Below the pieces are notes generated by a model, which saw nothing but the letters and a program-made list of their open reading frames with translations, was not told where the DNA came from and did no database searches. From the NCBI GenBank assembly GCA_033557675.1, contig JAWQRM010000323.1, positions 1 through 24,177 on the forward strand: DNA of 24,177 nt, given 5' to 3'. The position numbers were made by a program, and so were the translations under genes. Below are positions 1 to 8,474 of this stretch, piece by piece. Numbering within the stretch: position 1 is the first letter of the stretch; each line of letters opens with the position of its first letter. The stretch is from Coptodactyla brooksi. Lineage: Eukaryota; Arthropoda; Insecta; Coleoptera; Scarabaeidae.

Positions 1-57
1 CTTTTTTGCTAATACCTGCATTTAGAATTGTACTGCTATGATCGAAATTAAAAAAAT
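1..57 (+). repeat. Dispersed repeat B, copy 1 (cut by window edge)
   Basis: The first 57 bases match 3178-3236 with only a few differences, sharing TTTTTTGCTAATACCTGC and then CTGCTATGATCGAAATTAAA. The copy is truncated by the window start. The identity of the parent element is unknown. Confidence 0.8.
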
Positions 58-424
58 ATAATTAAATTCATTAATTAAACATAAGAAAATGCAATAATTT
101 GTTATTTAACAAGAAAACGAAACTGAAAGGAGTATTGTAATAATGATTTAACACATTAATTTATACAAGTATAATATATATACAAGTAATAATAATCATA
201 CAAGTCTTCTCAGAATATCTGGTAAGCCAGCAACATTTTACAAAGAACAAGAAGTACATAAAAATAATCAAAATAATTTTAAAAAAATTCATCGAGATAG
301 TGGCAGCTACAAGATAGATAAAAAAAAATTTACAATTAAATTGTGCCAACTTTTTTTTAAATTTTAAATAACATATTTTGTAAGTTTTAAATCGGTTTAT
401 ATATAAACACGTAAGCTATGGAAA

Positions 425-742
425 TTGACTTGACAATTCTGGACAGTTACTATCAGTTTCTTGACTTATATTCTGTTACTTGAATGCTTTAGTTTCTCGT
501 TTCAATATTTCCCATTCAACAAATTTACATTTTTCAAATCAAACTAGATTTATATACTTGAAGTTTCACACTAACGATACATGGCAACGTAAAATATTTT
601 GTAAAATAGTTGTTAATAGCTTTGCTTAGACTGAAATTTTTATTTCTATTTTTATTTTTATATCTGCTAACCGAATTCTTCTCAAGCATTTGGCAAATCT
701 AATGAAGGAATTTAATGAAGGAATTACCATTTATTATCAGGC
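425..742 (+). repeat. Dispersed repeat A, copy 1 (longest copy)
   Basis: This segment is repeated in part at 2806-2923 (left part: GACTTGACAATTCTGGACAG, then TTTAGTTTCTCGTTTCAATA) and at 4378-4642 (right part: TATACTTGAAGTTTCAC, CTGCTAACCGAATTCTTCTC, TTTGGCAAATCTAATGAA). No coding potential and no clear terminal repeats were seen. It looks like a decayed non-autonomous element. Confidence 0.8.
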
Positions 743-1216
743 AGCCTGTATATCAATATCCATCAAATTCTAAATCAAAAAAGTTTTAAATGATTGAGAA
801 AATATTCAAGACTTAGGGCAAACTTTTCATCGTCAAGTGTCCCTTAGGAATCCCCGTTTTACAAAAAATATAGCTTAAATAAACGGGGGAGTATATAACC
901 TCAATTTTCGAGCCGACCCTGTTCTATGGGGCATTGCTGTTCTGGAGAGGAGCTTGCCCTTTCAGCGACACATTCGACTTCCATTTTTATGGGACTTCAT
1001 AACGAAGAACACGAACCCATTACCAAACAAAAGCAGTACGCCCCTCTTAGAGTATGTGGTAATATAAATAACGTAAGTTTAATACTGATCTGAGAGAGGA
1101 GAGCCCAATGTCAAAAAAAATCCAAAAGAAAATTGTATACTGGATTGTTGGAGTAATACTTCTTTGGCTATAATAATTATATTTTGTGTTTTCCTGGCTT
1201 AGATTAACCTGTAAAT

Positions 1217-1329
1217 CATCTTCAGAAGATATGTATCTTTTTATAGTAAGAAGTTCCTGAAGATGATGATAGATTAATCGAAACTAGTAAAGCTCAAAAT
1301 TTATAATCATTATTAAAACCAGAGGAATG
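1217..1329 (+). repeat. Stem-loop repeat R, copy 1 (GATG...CGAAAC motif)
   Basis: CTGAAGATGATG starting at 1257 is followed about 14 bases later by ATCGAAACTAGTAAAGC and then AAAACCAGAGGA. The last block is shared with copy 2 at 5574-5641. An upstream ATCATCTTCAG (from about 1216) can pair with CTGAAGATGAT. The layout resembles a small structured RNA element from a transposon. The core is only loosely hammerhead-like (CTGAAGA instead of CTGATGA), so ribozyme activity is not claimed. Confidence 0.5.
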
Positions 1330-1695
1330 AATCTAAACAAGAAAAGCAATGAATCTAAAAGAAAACGTTTTGTGTTGTAGAGACGTTGTGTCAAAGATGA
1401 GCGTTGAAAGAAGAGCTCTTATCGTGATAGTTAAACTAGAACCGTAAAGACATGATATATGTGTTAAGTTGTAAACTTGTGATCAATAAAAAAATTGTTT
1501 AAACAGATCAAATTTAAACTTATACAATTGAGAGATGATGTTTCCAGGACCTTGTTACTAACGGAAAAACACGATTCTTAGGTTTTTGTGCACGCAAAGC
1601 CCAGATGTTCTGGGACTTCCCCTGGTCCCTTGCGGTAGAATGACGTACTTGGGGAATTCAGGTACTCAAATCAATCGTCTATACACTGCATGCGA

Positions 1696-1729
1696 CCTCT
1701 CTCTCTCTCTCTCTTTGTCTGTCTCTCTA
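1696..1729 (+). repeat. CT microsatellite
   Basis: Run of CT dinucleotides interrupted by TTTGT and GTCT. A second CT run lies at 2466-2508, so exons 1850-2112 and 2243-2341 are bracketed by pyrimidine-rich microsatellites on the same strand. Confidence 0.95.
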
Positions 1730-1849
1730 TCGTTGTAAGGAATTAAGGCATGCCATGCACAAAACACTCTTTCTTGGAGTTTCTCCATTTTCTCCCCCTT
1801 CGTAACAAAGTCTGTTCGCGCGATTGTCAAATTAATTGAAATAAAACAG

Positions 1850-2112
1850 GCCGGACGGACAGAGTAACACTTCAGGGCAATCGAGGTGGCCGCTGAAGAA
1901 GGGAATGTTGGTGAGCGATGGCACCAAATTCACTGGTGTTAACATCGCGAAGATTTCCTCCGACGTGGACCGGTTCAGGTGCGCCAGGCGCAAACTGGGA
2001 TATAAAAAGGGCAAAAGCAAGATATACTGTAGATTAGAGAGGCTGAGGGATTTTCTCTGTCTCAGGGACCAGGACTCGCTTCCCCTGGGAATACGAAGGG
2101 ACTCGAACATAG
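1850..2112 (+). CDS. Gene 1 internal exon (first recognised), basic segment
   Basis: Open frame from about 1845 through the donor ATAG|GTAAAC at 2113. The proposed acceptor is AAAACAG ending at 1849, preceded by a branch-like TTAATTGA and, further up, a pyrimidine-rich stretch. The exon supplies one base of a split codon, 87 full codons, and a final G completed by exon 2243. The peptide starts PDGQSNTSGQSRWPLKKG and contains a strongly basic, cysteine-containing stretch (FRCARRKLGYKKGKSK), then LERLRDFLCLRDQDSLPLG. A basic, Cys-containing stretch would fit a membrane-proximal cytoplasmic position, but this is inference. Codon use (GTG, CTG, AAG, GGC) and GC content differ sharply from the flanks. 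An ATG at 1905 is in frame, so this could instead be a first coding exon of a shorter isoform. The acceptor is the weakest part of the model. Confidence 0.68.
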
Positions 2113-2242
2113 GTAAACTGGGATCGGCTTACACTAACGTGAATTTCAATAATAGACATTCTCAGAGTCTATTCTCAACGTGTAAACCGACCTTCGATAC
2201 TGTTTTTTTTCTTTCTTTTTTACGTTCTCTTCCTGCATGTAG

Positions 2243-2341
2243 TTACGTTTAGAAAGTTTAACGCTTCCACGGTTAATGCGGTAAAACCGGAACTGCCTCG
2301 GAATCCTCCGCCCTCCAGGAAAAGGAAGAAACCCGGTTCCC
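2243..2341 (+). CDS. Gene 1 internal exon, 99-nt symmetric exon
   Basis: The acceptor is TGCATGTAG ending at 2242, after a long pyrimidine tract (TTTTTTTTCTTTC from 2203). The donor TCCC|GTAAGT at 2342 is close to consensus. The nearer AG at 2252 would put the G carried from the previous exon into a frame with a stop, so the AG at 2242 was chosen. Phase is 1 on both sides and the length is divisible by three, so skipping would keep the frame. The peptide reads VTFRKFNASTVNAVKPELP followed by RNPPPSRKRKKPGS. The PxLPRNPPPSRKRKK part is proline-rich and basic, which could serve as an SH3 ligand or a basic targeting patch (inference). The intron before it is only 130 nt. Confidence 0.74.
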
Positions 2342-2465
2342 GTAAGTACCAGACACACTCCAATTTATTTGTTTTTCATTCTGCGCTTTACGGTCTGCTC
2401 GAATTGGATTTATGTGAGCCGTTAGTTTTGTCCCTTTCTTTTTTCACTCATTCGCTCTTTCACTC

Positions 2466-2508
2466 GCTCTCTGTCTCTCTCTCTCTCTCTCTTTCTGTGT
2501 CTCTCTCC
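2466..2508 (+). repeat. CT microsatellite
   Basis: CT run with GT and TTT interruptions, about 125 bases inside the intron that starts at 2342. It is the counterpart of the run at 1696-1729. Confidence 0.95.
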
Positions 2509-2805
2509 ATCTTTTGTGATCTTGCGAAGTGCCATTGCCAAGTTAGGTTTCCATTATCTCTGTTACGTCTGCTATTTATGCTGTTAAGTACTCGTGCCTG
2601 TGTTCGGTACAAAGGGGTAATGTATGCTGATTTTGTGCTATGTGTGTTGATATCTTTATTGATTAAGAGGCGTTTCAGAAAAGAAAATACTTTTTAAGGA
2701 CATCTACATAAGGAAAAGATCTAGCTATATTGCAGATCAATGTTGGCAGTCAAATATTACCTACTAGAAAATCTTTGCAAAGTAATAAATAAAACTTTCA
2801 CATCT

Positions 2806-2923
2806 GACTTGACAATTCTGGACAGTTACTCTCATTTTTTCGACTTATATTCTGTTACACTTGAACGCTTTAGTTTCTCGTTTCAATATTTCTCATTCAA
2901 CTTTTACATTTTCAAATCAATCG
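2806..2923 (+). repeat. Dispersed repeat A, copy 2 (left part only)
   Basis: Matches 425-540 closely (shared GACTTGACAATTCTGGACAG and ACTTATATTCTGTTAC). It ends at TTTTCAAATCAATC, where copies 1 and 3 continue into the right part. Confidence 0.82.
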
Positions 2924-3177
2924 TAAGCAAAACGTAAAAAATATGTTATTTTTACGAAAAATGTATCTATAGTTAATAATATTTAGTTAATTAAAACAAT
3001 ATTTCGGGAATCATTGTGTAGGAAAATTTTATTTTCTATAAAATAAATAACCATAAATAAGCTCTATTTTATTGCAAAAATAATCCAAATATAGGATCAT
3101 TGAGGTATTGTAGAATCCGAATATGTACAATTAATACACAGAATGTTACATTTATAAATTAGTAACTATAGTGTGAC

Positions 3178-3236
3178 ACTTTTTTGCTAATACCTGCGTT
3201 TAGAACTGTACTGCTATGATCGAAATTAAAAAAATT
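3178..3236 (+). repeat. Dispersed repeat B, copy 2
   Basis: Near-identical to window bases 1-57; differences include GCGTTTAGAAC against GCATTTAGAAT. Upstream at 2963-3060 lies TTTCGGGAATCATTGTGTAGG, which recurs as TTTCGGGAATCGTTATGTAGG at 3541, so several repeat blocks are interleaved here. Confidence 0.8.
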
Positions 3237-3348
3237 ATATTTCTAAGTCAATTCTATCGACAAATAAGTTTTAAAACGCTTGTAATTTTCTTTGACAGGG
3301 AAAAAGAAATGGATAAAATCCTTGAAAAGGAAGCGCATAACACCAGAA

Positions 3349-3377
3349 ATTAATTGTAATTTTGAATTACAATTAAT
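3349..3377. repeat. Perfect 13-bp hairpin, 3-nt loop
   Basis: ATTAATTGTAATT (3349-3361), loop TTG, then AATTACAATTAAT (3365-3377). Palindromic and AT-only stem; possible remnant of a fold-back element. Confidence 0.85.
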
Positions 3378-3609
3378 TAATAGTAAAATATTGTTTTACT
3401 TTGTCTCTTAAAGACGTGTAATGAATGTTAAAATAAAAATCAATAACGAAGAATTCTTACATAAAAAAATTACTTACGTAAAAAAATAGAAAAATTTATC
3501 TATAGTTAATGACATTTAGTTAATGACTCTTCAAACCAGTGTTTCGGGAATCGTTATGTAGGAAAATTTTATTTAATGCACTTTTTATGTTATATAAAAT
3601 TTTCACGAC

Positions 3610-3770
3610 TTTCAAGGAACACTCATTTTTTGAATTTATTAAAATCCATTTATTTATTGGTTTGTTAGTTTATTCGAATTTTTATGTAACCTTTAATTTT
3701 AGAGTCATGACAAACTTTTTTTAACCAACTATAGAAACCATACAGTTTCTGAAAAGTTCCTAAAAGTCGG
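3610..3770 (+). repeat. Direct repeat C, copy 1
   Basis: Matches 3970-4130 about 360 bases downstream. Shared blocks include AAATCCATTTATTTATTGG, then GAATTTTTATG, and CTGAAAAGTTCC near the end. Confidence 0.82.
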
Positions 3771-3969
3771 GCTAATAGAGGAATAATGAGGAATTTTTAC
3801 GTAAAGAATCTATCAAAGGAAACGTAAAATATATTATTTAATGCTTTAAATTGTGTCTCCTTATTTAAAGATATTTTACAGCAGACTTGTCTACAGAATC
3901 ATTATGTTAATGACCTTCAAAACAATCCTCTTATATACACGGTTAATATTTCCCACTATGAGTACAAAT

Positions 3970-4130
3970 ATTTCAGGAACCACACATTTTTAGAATTTGT
4001 TCAAATCCATTTATTTATTGGTTTGTGAGTTTATTTGAATTTTTATGCAACGATTAATTTTGAAGTTAGGACAAACCGCTTTTAACCAGCAATGAGAGAC
4101 ATGGTTACTGAAAAGTTCCTGAAAGTTGGG
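3970..4130 (+). repeat. Direct repeat C, copy 2
   Basis: Second copy of the 3610-3770 unit, with scattered substitutions. The order and orientation of blocks are conserved, which points to a local duplication or a tandem element about 360 bases long. Confidence 0.82.
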
Positions 4131-4377
4131 ATTTTATTTTATTTTTTTCAACACAATTCACTCATAGCAAAATTAAATGAATTCATTATTGTATAATTAG
4201 AGGGTGTATTTGCTCTTATATGCTTGGATATAAACGATTTTATTATATTGCACTCGATACTAGCAGATCTAGTAGCATAATTTTCTAGTGGGCTACAGAA
4301 GTAGACTGTTTAAAGAACATAAGGAAGCAAATCTTGTTTGTTCTTATAGTGATGTTTCATTCCAAGCACGAAGAATT

Positions 4378-4642
4378 ATTTTCTCGTTTAATTATTTCTC
4401 ATTCAATTTTTACATTTTCAAATCAATGTAGATTTATATACTTGAAGTTTCACAATAACGATACACGACAACGTAGAATATTTCCTAAAATAGATGTTAA
4501 AAGCTTTGCTTTGACTGAAATTTTTATTTATATTTTTATTTTTATTTCTGCTAACCGAATTCTTCTCAAGTATTTGGCAAATCTAATGAAAGAATTACAA
4601 GTATACTGTATCTGCAAAATTTACCATTTATTATCAGAGTTA
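4378..4642 (+). repeat. Dispersed repeat A, copy 3 (right part)
   Basis: Matches 490-742 closely, including AGATTTATATACTTGAAGTT, CTGCTAACCGAATTCTTCTC and TTTGGCAAATCTAATGAA. It begins at a TTTTCTCGTTT block also seen in copies 1 and 2. An open frame of 119 codons runs through it, but copy 1 has stops in the same place, so it is not called as a gene. Confidence 0.82.
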
Positions 4643-5573
4643 CGAAAAAAAAGGTTTGCATTAATTCGTAATAGTTGCAGTAACATACTATAGCAAATCC
4701 ATCTGACAATAAATGACAGATGTGAATCAAGCTTTGCGTGAAAAACGACCAGGATAACAAGGAAGCAACACAAAATGATTTTTTTCATGATACTGCACTG
4801 TAACATGTAGCAAAATGTGTCAAGGAAACATTGAGGGCTTTAGTTGACAATTTTCTTGACGTCATATCCATAAATTATTAAACAGGTGGGAAAAATGTTT
4901 AGCTAACGATGGTTAATATCGAATAAAATATTTTAATTGATTTTCATACAATGAACGTGAATTTTTTATATAAAAATTCCAGATTCATATTTACACTCCT
5001 GGTACATTATTAGTTATTCATTAGCAAACAAATATGTCACCAAACATAAAAAAAAAACTCTAAGAAAATATGTATTGGAAAATACATGCATGTATTTGAG
5101 CACAAATGCATTAATTTTAAAGCTAAATAATAATTTGTAATAAACTCTACTTTCTTGCAGAAGTAATCCAAATATAGCACGATTATGTGCTAGATATTAT
5201 ATTATTCGTGGTCTATTCATTAAGCAACCACTAAGAAACGTTAATATACTTATAATAAGTTAATATAAATTTTTATAATAAGCTAATAATTTTTTTAACC
5301 TTTATTTTATCCCATATTTTTAATTTGTAAGTTTGCTAGTTACAAATTAATAATTTGTAAATTGATTACAGAGTAATCAATTTTGTTAAGTAATGTTATA
5401 ATTTGGACATTACTTATTTTATTCACATGACACAGAAGTATTATTATTATATGTCATATACTGTGGCATATAATTAATGTTGAATAATTATTTCCAGTTT
5501 GTTAGTTTTTATAATTCTTCATTTTATCTACGCTCATACTTAACATAATAATATAGATTTCATTGTTGTGCAG

Positions 5574-5641
5574 CTTCTGAGGATGGTCTAATTATAAACC
5601 GAAACCGGTAAAGCATAATAAATAATTTGAAACCAGAGGAT
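5574..5641 (+). repeat. Stem-loop repeat R, copy 2
   Basis: CTTCTGAGGATGGTCT, then AAACCGAAACCGGTAAAGC and finally AAACCAGAGGA. GGTCTAATTATAAACC can form a short imperfect stem before CGAAACCGG. The tail block AAACCAGAGGA is shared with copy 1 and the CGAAACCGGT core with copy 3 (15424). Confidence 0.6.
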
Positions 5642-6192
5642 ATTATCATTTATACCCCAAAAAGTATAGTTTTGTTTAATTTTAAAGAAAGTACGAAAGC
5701 TTGAATGAAAGCTGGCGGTACAGCTTTTATGTCAGTTAATAATAATCATACATTAGTATATTTGATTACTATTAAGTCCGTTAATATAATTTGAAGCGTT
5801 ATTGACGTCTTTATTAGTCCTAATTGTTATTTCCAGCTCTAATTAGTACATTGAGAGTCACTTCAATTTCATTAATCTCAGTTTGTATATCATTTTATTA
5901 TATGAAAATAAGTACTTTGAGTTTCGTTTTTTTTATAAACTTCTTTCTATTTAGCTATTATAACATTTATAATTTTTTGCTCTATATATGCTTAATATTT
6001 ATTTTATGGTGTGAATTGACCTGAATCTGGTCTTATTTTTTTAGTTTTTTTTTCTATGGCCCAGTTTTATTAAATGCTCAATTTTATTGTTTTCATATTG
6101 TGTTGCTATGAAAAGTAAGCTTCTTGCTTGCAAGCTTCTTCATTTAATTATTTTTTTCTTATTGTTAATTCAATCTAATTGATGTGGTGTTG

Positions 6193-6231
6193 TTTTCTCT
6201 TATATACAACTGTGGTGTATATAAGAGAAAA
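6193..6231. repeat. Perfect 16-bp hairpin, 7-nt loop
   Basis: TTTTCTCTTATATACA (6193-6208), loop ACTGTGG, then TGTATATAAGAGAAAA (6216-6231). The stem has no mismatch. No extended flanking pairing was seen that would make it a clear microRNA precursor. Confidence 0.88.
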
Positions 6232-6502
6232 GGTGGAATATTGTTTTATTGTAGGAGCTTAATTAAGAAGATTTTTGTCTGTAAGTCCAGGTATGTGGGA
6301 ATTCTTGTGGAAACGTTCTGCGTAATTGGAATCATTTTGTGTCTTCCAGATTGTTACAATTTATTGTTTTTTTTTCTATTATTGATGCAATGTTATATTG
6401 TTATATGTTATATTTCAGTCATTAATTTTGTTGGGCAACCATTTTTATTTATTGCTGGGTATCATTTCCACCAACAGTAGATTTAAGGCCCAGTAATCAG
6501 AA

Positions 6503-6770
6503 GAAACTCTTTTTCAAAAGTTTTAACAGTTATTTAAAAACGATAGTAAATTCTGAAGATATATGTCAAGAAAATAACTATACAATTATATAACAACAAA
6601 ATTAATCAATTAGCAGTCACAAGTATGTCATCTCTACCAAAACTAGGTTATATGTTCCAAGACAACTAACTATTTATAAGATAGATCCCTTTAAATTAGT
6701 ACAGTACTTAAAACATTTCTTCAAAAGCTCCAACAGTTATGTAAAAACAGGAGTCAATTGTTAAGATATG
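6503..6770 (+). repeat. Pair of diverged direct repeats (third copy at 10468-10550)
   Basis: Copies start near 6503 and 6712: CTTTTTCAAAAGTTTTAACA and then TTATTTAAAAAC, against TTCTTCAAAAGCTCCAACAG and TTATGTAAAAACAG. A third copy in the next large intron (10468-10550) has AGTCAATTGTTAAGGTATGT like the second one. The family is unknown. Confidence 0.7.
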
Positions 6771-6901
6771 TAATATTCAAATTATTTAAATTATGTGACA
6801 CATAAAATTAATCAATAAAGATATCTTTCATTACTTCTATTTACAAACGATTATTCAAATTTACAATCAATGACTAATAAAGTGTACGTATGTATTTTTA
6901 G

Positions 6902-7044
6902 TACCGAACCAGTCATCTATGGGAGATAAGGGAGGCTTAGGGGGTACTCCACAGGGTGGAGGTATTGGCGACCCCCTAAATGACCCTGAGAAGCTCTTCT
7001 ACGAAAATCTACCCTTCCACGGTATGCAGAACCCACCAAATAAA
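6902..7044 (+). CDS. Gene 1 internal exon with FYENLPFHG motif
   Basis: The acceptor TATTTTTAG ends at 6901; the donor AAA|GTAGGT is at 7045. The incoming C from exon 2341 plus TA gives a leucine codon, and the exit is phase 0. The peptide is LPNQSSMGDKGG, a Gly-rich linker (GLGGTPQGGGIG), then DPLNDPEKLFYENLPFHG and MQNPPNK. LFYENL fits both the ITIM consensus and the Grb2-type YxN pattern; the tyrosine codon is 7000-7002, in-window residue 154. The DPEKLFYENLPFHG segment is complex and not low in information, so it is the best single probe for identifying the family. The following intron is only 94 nt and has a strong pyrimidine tract. Confidence 0.84.
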
Positions 7045-7138
7045 GTAGGTATACTAGGGCTAATTCAACGTTTGCCTTTTTCGTTTTGTTTTGCTTTGGT
7101 TTTTCTAAGTTTCGTTTTTCGCATGGGTTTTTTTGCAG

Positions 7139-8443
7139 CCAATTTCCATAATAACACCAACCGTGCATACGAACGTGAACAAGCAACGCATTCCCACATC
7201 CCCTTCCTGGGCCGCCAACCAAAACACCCTAAACCTGAACCTGCAAAGTCGCCCCAACGTTTTCAGGAACGAATCCTTTCAAGGATTTAAGGGCCACGGG
7301 GAAGTTCAGAAGTGTTCGCAACAAGAACTGAGCAGCATAAAGTTTTCTTCGCCGATTCGCTCTTCAAATCCGATCCGAACGAATCCGAACGTAACCAACA
7401 GAAGCCTGGCGAGCTCCAGAGGATTTCTGTCCCAACAGCAACTGAACAAACCGCTCAGTCCAACTGAGAGGGTAACCGGAAGGAATGAGCACAAGCTGGA
7501 CATAAGGAGAACAGCATCCGGAATAAACACTTATCCAAAACAAGAACACGAGGTCACTGCGAAACCTAAACAGCAAAAATTCGGATCACTGGAATTAAGA
7601 AAGCACAGATGTTACTCTCCAACGTTTTACTCGATGCGTTGCAAGAAGCACGGAAGGAGAAGACCAGTGGTTTACGCTTTGCTAAGGCGACCGCGAACCG
7701 CCAGCAAGACTTCCGTGTGCAGTTCAAAATCCACGAAAAGCGATCCAGAAGATTATCAAAATTTGACGGACAGCATCCAAATTTTGGAACACACCAAAAA
7801 CACTCCCAGGCCAGCACCGCGATGTAAGAAACACCCGAAAACAGAAATCATCTATCAAAACGTTTCGAAAAAGCTCAAGGATAAATCCAATTTGGACAGC
7901 TCCAACGGCAGTTCCGCCCAAGAATCAGAGCTCTCCGTAATCGAGGCCGTGGTCCACGAAACTCCACGTGACCCACCGGATTCGGCTCCAAAAAAAACTG
8001 GAGCTAAATCGGAGACGAAAATTTGCAAAATCGTAGACAGCCCTTTGCTTCAAATGGTCGAGTACGTGAAGAACGATAAAACGTCAGTGACCAGTTTGAA
8101 GGTAACTCCAACGGTAAAAGTGAGTCCAAACTTTATCAAACCGAAAACGGAAAGCCCAAAAGGGGCCCTCTACATGCAGCTCCAAGCCAAATTGAAGAAT
8201 TCCCCAAACCAGCAATCCATCAGCCAAAATTCGACGTTACATCCTTTGAAAAAACCAGTCAAGAACGAAACGTGTTTGGACGTGACAAATCCACAGGATA
8301 AAACTGACAAACGCCCAGATACAAACGATTCCAAGAAAGCTTCCCCCTCCCAAAATGCCCCCGAACCTGTATCCGTTCCAAAAATGGCCTTGCTAGACAC
8401 CGAACTTCTAAGCATGAGGACCAATAATTTAATCAATGCTCAG
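7139..8443 (+). CDS. Gene 1 large internal exon (435 codons), disordered tyrosine-motif tail
   Basis: Acceptor TTTTTTTGCAG ends at 7138; donor GCTCAG|GTTTGT at 8444; phase 0 on both sides. The exon is open over 1305 nt in a region where other frames are broken. The peptide begins PISIITPTVHTNVNKQR. It is rich in Ser, Pro, Lys, Asn and Gln and has a very basic Cys-containing patch in the middle (YSMRCKKHGRRRPVVYALL then RRPRTASK). Tyrosine motifs are VVYALL (7673), DYQNL (7754) and IIYQNV (7853), at in-window residues 347, 374 and 407. No enzymatic or globular domain is visible. It is most consistent with a long intrinsically disordered cytoplasmic signalling tail. The exon could be skipped without a frameshift, and skipping would remove three of the tyrosine sites. 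Confidence 0.92.
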
Positions 8444-8474
8444 GTTTGTTTTTGTTTTTTTTTAGCTTATTCTG

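Larger units (their letters stand above)
1..1849. other. Non-coding DNA left of the first recognised exon (probable intron of gene 1)
   Basis: No exon is supported here. The stretch is AT-rich and holds dispersed repeat copies (1-57, 425-742), a stem-loop repeat near 1255-1329 and a CT microsatellite at 1696-1729. The first recognised exon (1850) begins mid-codon after an acceptor-like AG, so this is more likely intron than intergenic DNA. A GC-richer patch at about 895-1060 and another at about 1560-1680 have short open frames. I could not join either to the downstream exon in phase. Confidence 0.55.
2342..6901 (+). other. Large intron of gene 1
   Basis: Bounded by a strong donor (GTAAGT at 2342) and by TTTTTAG ending at 6901. 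It holds a CT microsatellite, dispersed repeats A, B and C, stem-loop repeat R copy 2, two perfect hairpins and a 68-bp duplicated motif at 6503-6770. Open frames such as 5824-6024 and 6184-6480 are T-rich, hydrophobic and have no coding-like codon bias, so they are not called. No further exon could be supported. Confidence 0.7.

Noticed and set aside
1832..2110. 92-codon minus-strand frame opposite exon 1850-2112
   Set aside because: No splice sites or start context on that strand; a shadow of the plus-strand exon.
2243..2252. Acceptor at 2252 (GTTTAG) for exon two
   Set aside because: Joining the phase-1 G from 2112 to this site leads to a stop within ten codons; the AG at 2242 keeps the frame open.
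2404..2697. 97-codon frame through the CT microsatellite
   Set aside because: The open frame is caused by the CT run (Leu/Ser repeat) inside an intron.
4334..4693. 119-codon frame through repeat A copy 3
   Set aside because: Repeat copy 1 (425-742) does not keep the frame, and the composition is that of the surrounding AT-rich repeat.
5824..6024. 66-codon hydrophobic frame
   Set aside because: Same reason: T-rich composition, no flanking signals.
6184..6480. 98-codon hydrophobic frame, apparently membrane-like
   Set aside because: T-rich DNA gives Phe, Leu, Ile and Tyr runs by chance; it includes a hairpin at 6193, no codon bias and no splice support.
7306..8436. Minus-strand frames opposite exon 7139-8443
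   Set aside because: Several overlapping shadows with Phe/Leu/Cys-rich content, typical of the complement of Lys/Asn/Ser codons.
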